Positions 56,667-64,000 of a stretch of 64,000 bases of DNA are shown piece after piece. The position numbers and the translations under genes were made by a program. This DNA is from Spongospora subterranea f. sp. subterranea. Taxonomy: Eukaryota; Endomyxa: Phytomyxea; Phytomyxea; Plasmodiophorida. The stretch spans positions 1 to 64,000 of the forward strand of contig JAUGWO010000095.1 in the NCBI GenBank assembly GCA_049724395.1, written 5' to 3'. A model generated the notes under the pieces. The model was not told the origin of the DNA, ran no database searches, and saw only the letters and a program-made list of their open reading frames with translations. How positions within the stretch are numbered: position 1 is the stretch's first letter; the number at the start of each line of letters is the position of its first letter.

Positions 56667-57720
56667 ATGAAGGTGAAGGTGCGAACAGTGTCCGGGCAGA
56701 CGATCGAGATCGATGATGTCAACCCAGATGGGACGGTGGCCGACCTGAAGGCCAGCGTGGCTACTCACGAATCCGTCACCCCAGACCTTGTTCGCCTGAT
56801 TTTCTCTGGACGGGAACTTGGCAACGACGAATTGTTGTCTGCCGCCGGTCTCCATAATGATTCCACAATCCATATGGTGATTAGGCAGCGCCCGGCAGCC
56901 CCTACTGGTCCAAACGCTCCTCCCGATTCCCCTGGGGGGTCTGCATCTTTCGTAGCTGTGCCGGTAATTGACCAAACTGTAGGTCGGTTCTTTGGTTTAT
57001 TCTTGTTTCTCGAATCGGTTTGCGATTTGATGATCTACTATTAACCGTTAATGCCAGTGTTTGCCTGCCGCAAGATATAGCGCAACGTTGCGACCTTTGT
57101 TAAAGCGTTTTTTCTTATTTCTGGGGAACTTGGGTTTTTTGTATACTTCAGCGTGATGTCTAATGAAACCGTTGTTCCTGATATCACGTAATTCTTTGGA
57201 TTATTCTGTGAAGTTGTCAAATCATCTCCCACTTTGTACTAACAACTGGTGTGGTAGAATGTGGATATAATGTTGGCAACATTGTCGCCACAGAGTTACG
57301 CGACTCTTCAGCTGGCGCGTTCCATTAAGATGTTTGCCGTTATCGACTGCATTTTTCTACTATTGTTTGCTTTGACTTTCCCATATTTTATCATCGGTGT
57401 GGTCCTGCCCATTGCTGGATATATTGGAGCGACGTATTTCCGAGTTTCCGGTCTATACCTCTACGATATTTACATCATAGGAAACATGGTCTTGCGCGCA
57501 TATCTCAATAGCATCCCTGGCAGCAGCGTATGGTTCATCATCCTGAACTCGTTAGGAATTGTACTTGAGGTATTATCCGAATCCGTTGGTTTTCATTGAA
57601 AATCAGTTGTTTTGCTTTTAGACGTTCATTCTCTTTCTGACACAAAAGCTAATATTTTCCATAAAGTCGCTCTCCACTGAAGAAGTCACTCAACTAAGGC
57701 GCATTGAACAAAATAGATAG
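56667..57720 (+). CDS. Ubiquitin-like domain membrane protein (three exons)
   Basis: Exons: 56667-56978, 57258-57569, 57622-57720, all phase 0; 240 residues. Residues 1-76 are a ubiquitin-like fold (MKVKVRTVSGQTIEIDDV, PDLVRLIFSGRELGNDELLS, AAGLHNDSTIHMVIR), with no GG terminus, so it is not a conjugated modifier. After a Pro-rich linker, exon 2 encodes hydrophobic segments (MFAVIDCIFLLLFALTFPYF, VLPIAGYIGATYF, WFIILNSLGIVLE). Exon 3 adds TFILFLTQKLIFSI and a charged tail. Probably an integral endomembrane protein with a cytosolic UBL that could recruit ubiquitin-pathway or Cdc48-type partners; this role is inferred. I know no named family for the membrane part. The first ATG is used; no upstream ATG is in frame. 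Confidence 0.8.
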
Positions 57721-57846
57721 ATCGGTCAATTCTGTTGCAATAAACCGACTTAATATATTCACAGCCCGGGCACTTGATATTTGGGACCGTCTTGAAAAGT
57801 TCGATCGTACCGAGAGCAACTCCATCGATTTCCATTAATCGTTGCA

Positions 57847-60800
57847 ATGGCGTCGGCTGCTGGCGCAAAATGGTGGCATCAAGCCGAGGATCCAACCACG
57901 GAATGGCATGAATTAAAAACCGATGAAGGGTTATCGTATTGTATGGACATTTTCGTTGCTTTCATGTGGACCCTCAAGTGATCGTTAGTCCATAATGTGA
58001 GAACCAACGAAACTCAATGGGATCGCCCTAAAGAATTGATGACGGCGGAGCAAGAAGCCCAGGACGGAAGCTGGGTCTGGCTTCCGGATCCAGAGCAGTG
58101 TTTTATTCCTGCCAAAATTGAAGGTGCAGGTAGAGTCCAACAATTATTTGATAGAGACCGGATTGATACTGTGTAATAGGCGGAAACGATGGCAAAAAAA
58201 TCACGCTGCGAGCCGAATCGGGGCGCTGTGCTCAGGTCACACAGAAAGAGCTTTCTACATATGCGCAACTGCAATGGCCATCACTCCAGCGTGTCGTGTC
58301 GGATTTGACATTACTGGACGACATGAATCCAGCCCTCATATTGCATAATCTAAAACAGCGATTTGAGCGCGATCATGTAATGTTTTCGCAACACTTCTGT
58401 TAAATTTATGGACAGAGCCAATGTTTTTGGAATACATTTTCGCTTCTTGATTCTCGACCATTTCACCCTTGCGCCGATTCATAACCCGTGGGATTAAGTG
58501 CTGTACATTTAACGTTGTCGACAGATCTACACAAATATTGGCACAATTCTCATCTCTGTGAATCCATACTGTCGCCTACCACTGTACACTCCCGAGGTGA
58601 TTGACGAATATGAGAATCGCGGTGTTAAGGAAATGCCACCGCACGTATACAACATCGCACATGATGCCATTATTGGGATCAAGGTACGTTGATATTCTTA
58701 GACAATCGTAAATGGTCGATCCTTTACAGTGAAACGCTGCTAAACTGTTTCTTGATATTGCTTCTCTCTTCGTCTCGTTGACTATAATTACAGGATTCCC
58801 CTGACAATCAATCCGTGATTGTATCCGGAGAATCAGGAGCTGGAAAGACTGAAGCCACAAAACAGGTAGCTGCTCAACAGAACGGAATCGTTTTGGCTGT
58901 TCTAACGCAACCATTTAGGTTTTGTCTTACATCGCTGCCGTTTCTGGTTCTGTAAACAATGTCGAACAGAAGATCCTGCTGGCTAACCCTGTAATGACAT
59001 TCAGTCTTTTTCTGTTGCCAAAAATTCACTGATTTCTCCAGATTTTGGAAACTTTCGGGAACGCCAAGACGCTGCGCAACAATAATTCGTCAAGGTAGTG
59101 TCCTTTTTATGTTGTCTGCGAATCAAATGCAGTTGGTTTGGGATTTTCTTTTGTGCTATACTATGGGTCGCAATGGCGCCAGTTGTTGATCAATTTTTCC
59201 AGATTTGGGAAATACATTCAAGTGTTCCTGAACGCCAACGGCGAAATTGCCGGCTCGATGACGCAGAATTTCCTGCTGGAGAAGGTGCGGGTTGTCTGCC
59301 CGGCTCCCAATGAGCGCAACTTCCACATCTTCTACCAGCTGACAGAGGCGTGTTCGCCAACGGATCGTGCCAAATTCGGCCTCGGCCGGGCATGTGACTA
59401 TTTCTATACGATGCAGTCTAACTGCATGCAAGTGCCGGGAATTGACGATCAAGCTGACTATGAGGATATGATACAGGTAACGGACATGTAACGTGGATAT
59501 GACCAGAAACGTTAGACGCCAACCCCGTTTGTGAAGGCCATGAAAGCGATCGGAATGGATGACTCCGAACGAGAGGCTCTTCTGCAATGTGTTGCTGCGA
59601 TTCTGCATCTGGGCAATGTCGTATTTGAGTCGACAGGGGACAAACAATGCCAAGTGTCGAACCCGCAATCTCTTGAATGGGCAGCCAGCCTTTTTGGAGT
59701 CGACTTCGAAAGACTCACGTTCGTATTGACCAAGCGAACGTTAAAGATCCGAGGTTGGCAAATCACGCTTTTCTATCACGGTCACGAGTATGTTAGGAAA
59801 ATACAGCTTTCAGGAACTTGAGCATTGTTTATTCGGCATAATCAATAATGTCATTTTATAGGACAAGGAGACACGTGCGTGTCTCTTGGTGAGGATCAGG
59901 CTTTTGATGCGCGTGACGCCCTATCCAAATTCATATACGCGGCAATGTTCGACTGGATTGTCAGCCGTGTCAATCAATCCATGAGTGTCGGTCCAGGAGA
60001 AGCAAGTAAAGTAACTCGATCCATTGGAATCCTCGACATATTCGGTTTCGAGGTTCGAATCAGCAACTGCGGCTTTGTTGGTGTGATTCTGAGACGGGTT
60101 TCATCTAGGTCTTCGAAGTGAACTCATTCGAGCAACTATGCATCAATTTCACAAACGAGCGATTACAGCAATTTTTCAACGCAAACACGTTCAAACTGGA
60201 AGAGGAACTGTACGCCGCTGAGGGAATCGCGTTCGAGCACGTTTCGTTTGTTGATAATCAGCCCATGGTCGATCTGCTGACTCAGAAACCATTGGGAATC
60301 ATGAACCTCCTGGACGAAGAGGTCGTTATCCCGCAAGGTTCCACCCAAGAAGATCAATATTGAGCTCACACTCACAGTACATTCTTCAGGGTCCGATACA
60401 AAATTTCTGCACAAGATCGTCGAGAACCATTCGTCGAATGTGAACTTCAAGACAGGGCCGAAATCACAGGCTGATTCTTTCGTGATTGTGCACTATGCAG
60501 GACCAGTTGTCTACGACGTGACTGGGTTTTTGGAGAAAAACAGGGATACCTTGACGCCAGATGCTCTGCAACTATTGAATACCAGCGGACTTCCTTTCAT
60601 TGCCCAAATGTTCAGTAACTCGGACAACATGACGGCCAAAGATCGTAAACAGAACTCTTGGCAAACAGTAAGCCGCCGTGTATCCCAACATATGGAGCGA
60701 CTCGCAATACGTTTTCGATATGGCCAAGCGCTACGCAACTGTTTATCACGTTGCAGGCTTGACTCACATATCATCTGCACTGTCAGCTGTTGCTGAACAT

Positions 60801-63800
60801 CATATACACTCTTTCGCATTGCACCTCCTGCCGTTATGCTATGTTTGTACTGTTACTCTCCCTCAGTTCACAATGTTTCGTTGCAGTAGTTCCATATAAT
60901 GTGCAAGCAGCCCTCCACTAAGCGAATCCATTTCGCTTTAAGATTCAAAAGATGAATTGGCTCCCTGTCAATTACCGTTTTCTCATGTAGGTTTCGCAAC
61001 CAACTCGACACGCTGATGTCTACGCTGAAGGCGACGACGCCGCACTATATTCGTTGCATCAAGCCGAACGATGCGAAACTGGCCCGGACGTTTTCTCCAC
61101 GAAACTGCTACGAGCAATTACTATTTTCGGTAGGAATCCTTGTTCGCAAGCATGACAAAATTATAATCGCAAATCTCAGGGGGTGTTCGAAGCCGTTCAG
61201 ATAAAGGAAGAGGGGGTTTCCTTTCCGTCAAAAACATGCCGACTTCTTATCTAGATACAAAGTAAAATTTAAAGACTTTTTTTAATCAATGATTATCGAT
61301 CAACAGCCGCTGATAGTTTTCTGGTTTTTGCTTACAGGCCATTTTCCCAGAAAAATCTTATACATCGTGTGATGCTTTGATTCGGGATTTAGCATTAAAT
61401 GCAAACAATGTTCGGATGGGAAGAACTATGGTGCTTTATAGGTATACGATAATTCAAATTCGCTGTAAACGGCTATCACCGTGACAGTTTATAAAGGAGC
61501 GATGAGTACAAGACAATGGAATTGCGTCGGTCTATCACTGTCCGTAAAATTGAAATCGTCCAGGAGCTGCAACAGCTGATGTCGCAAGATGCTGATTCTA
61601 TGGTAAATTGTTGATTGTCTTGGTGCTTATTGGCACGCTCGATGTTTCTGCAATGTTGCTTATTGCTGTCAAATTCTGACCATGTGAATACAAGTTGAAA
61701 ACCACAGCTCAACTCTATTTTGCAGGATGGCTCTGCCCGAGATCGCTACTTCGAACGTCTGTCAAAGTCAGTTCGCACTGCGAACGAATTCAACGTTGGT
61801 CATCCGATCTATCGTACTGCTTATGAGAAACTGGTATTCTTCATCGAAAGTCGCATGGATGATGGGACTCGGTGCGTGCCGTCCCGCCACATTTACGTGA
61901 ATCCATTTAAGTAGTTTCTCGTTAGCGATCTGCTAGAAGACGCATTGCGTAAATGCAACCGCGAGTTATTGGAGTCGTCAATTCAGCAGGCAGATTCGTT
62001 TGAATACAATACCAAACTGGTGGGTAGAAGCGCATACAACGAGGTTATCGTTGATAAATCGCTCTGTAGGTGCGGCAATGCAAGAAATTATTGTCCCGAA
62101 TATTGCGCATTGATGCAGAAACTGAGTCAGCGTTGGCGCTGCTCGAAAAAGAGCATATGACCGCTGTGGTTAATTCTGCGCGTGAAATAGGATACTGGTA
62201 TACTGGATGTTTGGTTCACAAAACTCTGCCGCCAATATATGATTTTGCAGGAGTGATACAATTGCTTATTATGATCAGCTACTGGCTCTGTCTCATCGTG
62301 AACTGCTGAAAGTGCAATTGAAACAGGTGCATTTGCAATTTGGGATGGAAAAATCGTGAGTGAATCGGATTGTTCAGGCCGTCGCTGTTGGCAACACTGG
62401 CAAGGCCATTCGCCTCACGATTCAGATGAAAAACGATGTGTTCTTGCAGCAATCGGAAATGTTCGATCTTCATAAGTGCGGCATGTTAAAACCCCCTGAC
62501 GAGTGGGCATCTGAAAAGTTCCTCACAATGCATCGGTATCGCATCGATATAAAAGTTTTTTAACCCCAACATTGCAGCTTGAAGAAATTTGCGCTCTATT
62601 TAGTTGAATTTCGAATCCATTGTCTATTACAGGGTTTTGACTGTCAATGCCTAGAGATAAGCTTCGACTTGAAATGTTATCGTGGTCGGATACCGAAATT
62701 CATGCACCTCTCACGCGGCTGACAGATGGTGCTGATATGAAAGAAGCTGGGAAATCAGTATTACACGCCTTCAAATCTTTACAAGCTTATATGGGCGACC
62801 GAAAATCCGACAAAGCGTCAAGTGAAGGTCTGTTGACATATCCGTTCCAACCCTTTTGCTCAACAGACCTTTCCTGTTCATCAGGTTATTCCCTGATAAC
62901 GTTAGGTCACAGTCGCCCGGATTTGCGCGACGAGCTATATTTCTACATCTTGAAGCAATTGACAAAAAACCCTAACCCTGACTCAGTCCGCAAAGGATGG
63001 GTGATATTAGGCGGATTCATTGCGTCGTTTCCCCCGGGATCGGGTTTTGAAAACTTCTTAGAGGTCTGAAAATTGTTTGATATTTAATTTTGTAAACACA
63101 CATTTTGAGTCATATTGTTAGGTATGGTTGCGGAACAATGCTCAAAATCAGGATTATCTAGGGGCGCTGCACGCTATCTGTTATAGCGGTGCCCGACAAC
63201 TTCCGGTGACGCCGGCCGAATTGGACAATATCGTTGAGGTCTTGAGGTACGCAGACGGCATTCAGACAGCAGCGTTCTGTGTTCGGCGTTTATCCATCGT
63301 CCCTTTTGAGTTGTCATATTTTTGAAACTTTGATGCCTAGCGTTTCAAACCAATTTGGGACATCTCGTTAATTCTGATGAGGAATTTTTTATGTCATCAG
63401 GAATCGTACTTTAGAGTACGCTGAGCCCCTGCCAACTGGAACACCACCGTACGAAGATCTCTTGACTCCATTTGACCTGTCTGTGGACGAAATCGAGTTT
63501 CGACGCAAGGCGCCTGGTCCGGCTGCCAGTTCTCAGAAACAAGCGAAAGTCGCCACCCCGGTTACAGTCTCCGTAACCGCTGGTGCCGTTGAAGGCAAAT
63601 CGTCTCCAACGGTATTTCAACTCCTCGTCGAATTTCACTCGCATTTGCAAATCAAAAGTTTGCTCTGCTTTTTTTGGAGATATGTTACTGTGTTACACTG
63701 AATTCATTATGTATTCAACTTGCATACACTAATTGACATGATTGGCAGCGCTCACGAGCTCACGACTCTCGAGCGTCTCAAGCTGCGCTATTCCAGTCCA

Positions 63801-64000
63801 AGGTTTGGCGTGAAACATACCTTACACAAAAACAGCGAGTAAATCTTAACGTTGAGATGACAGGCGAAGATGAAACAGCGTATGTCGTCCCGACATCAAA
63901 CTACCTGGCAAGCGATCGTCGATGCGAACACGAAGGCTACTTACTTCTGGAATTCTGCTACGGGCGAATCGACCTGGGAAATGCCTGCGGTAATTCCATT
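57847..64000 (+). CDS. Unconventional myosin with WW, motor, MyTH4 and second WW (partial at right edge)
   Basis: Exons read: 57847-57940, 57989-58129, 58180-58376, 58525-58683, 58794-58865, 58919-58990, 59042-59094, 59203-59476, 59516-59753, 59862-60052, 60109-60337, 60390-60667, about 60991-61129, 61180-61261, 61338-61441, 61497-61602, 61726-61871, 61926-62019, 62070-62197, 62251 onward. Order: WW domain ([16 protein letters not shown]...[13 protein letters not shown]), myosin N-domain, P-loop GESGAGKTE, switch I NNNSSRFGKY, switch [18 protein letters not shown], converter. A tail with MyTH4 follows (about 62.65-63.2 kb; [27 protein letters not shown]), then a WW domain at 63.9 kb. Lesions: unresolved phase at 60668-60990, one extra A near 61230, TGA at 62356, frame break near 62648. 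Actin-based motor binding proline-rich and microtubule or membrane partners. Confidence 0.85.
62356..62358 (+). other. In-frame TGA in myosin tail
   Basis: The reading frame ...LQFGMEKS is followed by TGA and then [19 protein letters not shown] in the same frame. The 22 nt from GTGAGT to TTCAG around it are too short for a spliceosomal intron, so the stop is not removed by splicing. Confidence 0.75.

Noticed and set aside
60040-60062. ggttcgaatc as a tRNA B box
   Set aside because: It lies at a myosin exon/intron border, flanking bases do not pair into a T-stem, and no A box or cloverleaf is present.

Overview
This is eukaryotic nuclear DNA. Host genes carry short GT-AG introns (mostly 44 to 255 nt), there is a 3 kb satellite, and roughly half the window is decayed transposons. 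No bacterial operon, ribosomal RNA or convincing tRNA was seen. The gene set (a WW/MyTH4 unconventional myosin, a DDX41 helicase, LRR/CUB and FN3 surface proteins, a multi-copy seven-transmembrane family) points to a heterotrophic protist. The MyTH4 myosin argues against a fungus. A Rhizaria/plasmodiophorid-like or other SAR lineage is a weak guess only.

Layout. 0-2 kb: decayed copia and gypsy reverse transcriptase. 2.2-5 kb: first PA-7TM gene. 5.3-17 kb: graveyard of MULE, Penelope-like and Harbinger remnants with several local repeats. 17-19 kb: nothing recognisable. 19.1-24 kb: a segmental duplicate of the 2.2-5 kb block carrying an intact PA-7TM gene, a tandem duplication, and a dead PA-7TM copy. 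24.1-27.2 kb: a 102-bp satellite. 27.2-30.6 kb: unrecognised or transposon-like debris. 30.9-34.0 kb: a nine-exon LRR-CUB-stalk-TM surface protein. 34.6-36.2 kb: a broken endogenous CRESS-virus-type Rep. 36.5-46.8 kb: a same-strand array of four PA-7TM genes, one killed by an LTR-element insertion with a 5-bp target duplication. 47.8-64 kb: gene-dense, with DDX41, a DUF1764 protein, a TA-flanked MITE, an FN3 GPI-type surface protein, a ubiquitin-like/membrane protein, and the start of a WW-myosin-MyTH4-WW gene.

The most notable system is the PA-7TM family. It has seven copies: three intact, two with a single frameshift, two clearly dead. Each has one exon encoding a signal peptide plus a PA-like ectodomain, a 50-53 nt intron, and a second exon encoding seven membrane spans and a short cytosolic tail ending around a VHLFRP-type motif. 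The topology is receptor-like (N-out, 7TM). I recognise no named family for the membrane part. Together with the LRR-CUB and FN3 proteins, this makes the window rich in cell-surface genes, a setting where recognition or sensing families expand by duplication and die by transposition.

Caution: several otherwise good genes carry single-base indels or one stop, often in short homopolymers. Pseudogenisation and assembly error cannot be separated from this sequence alone.
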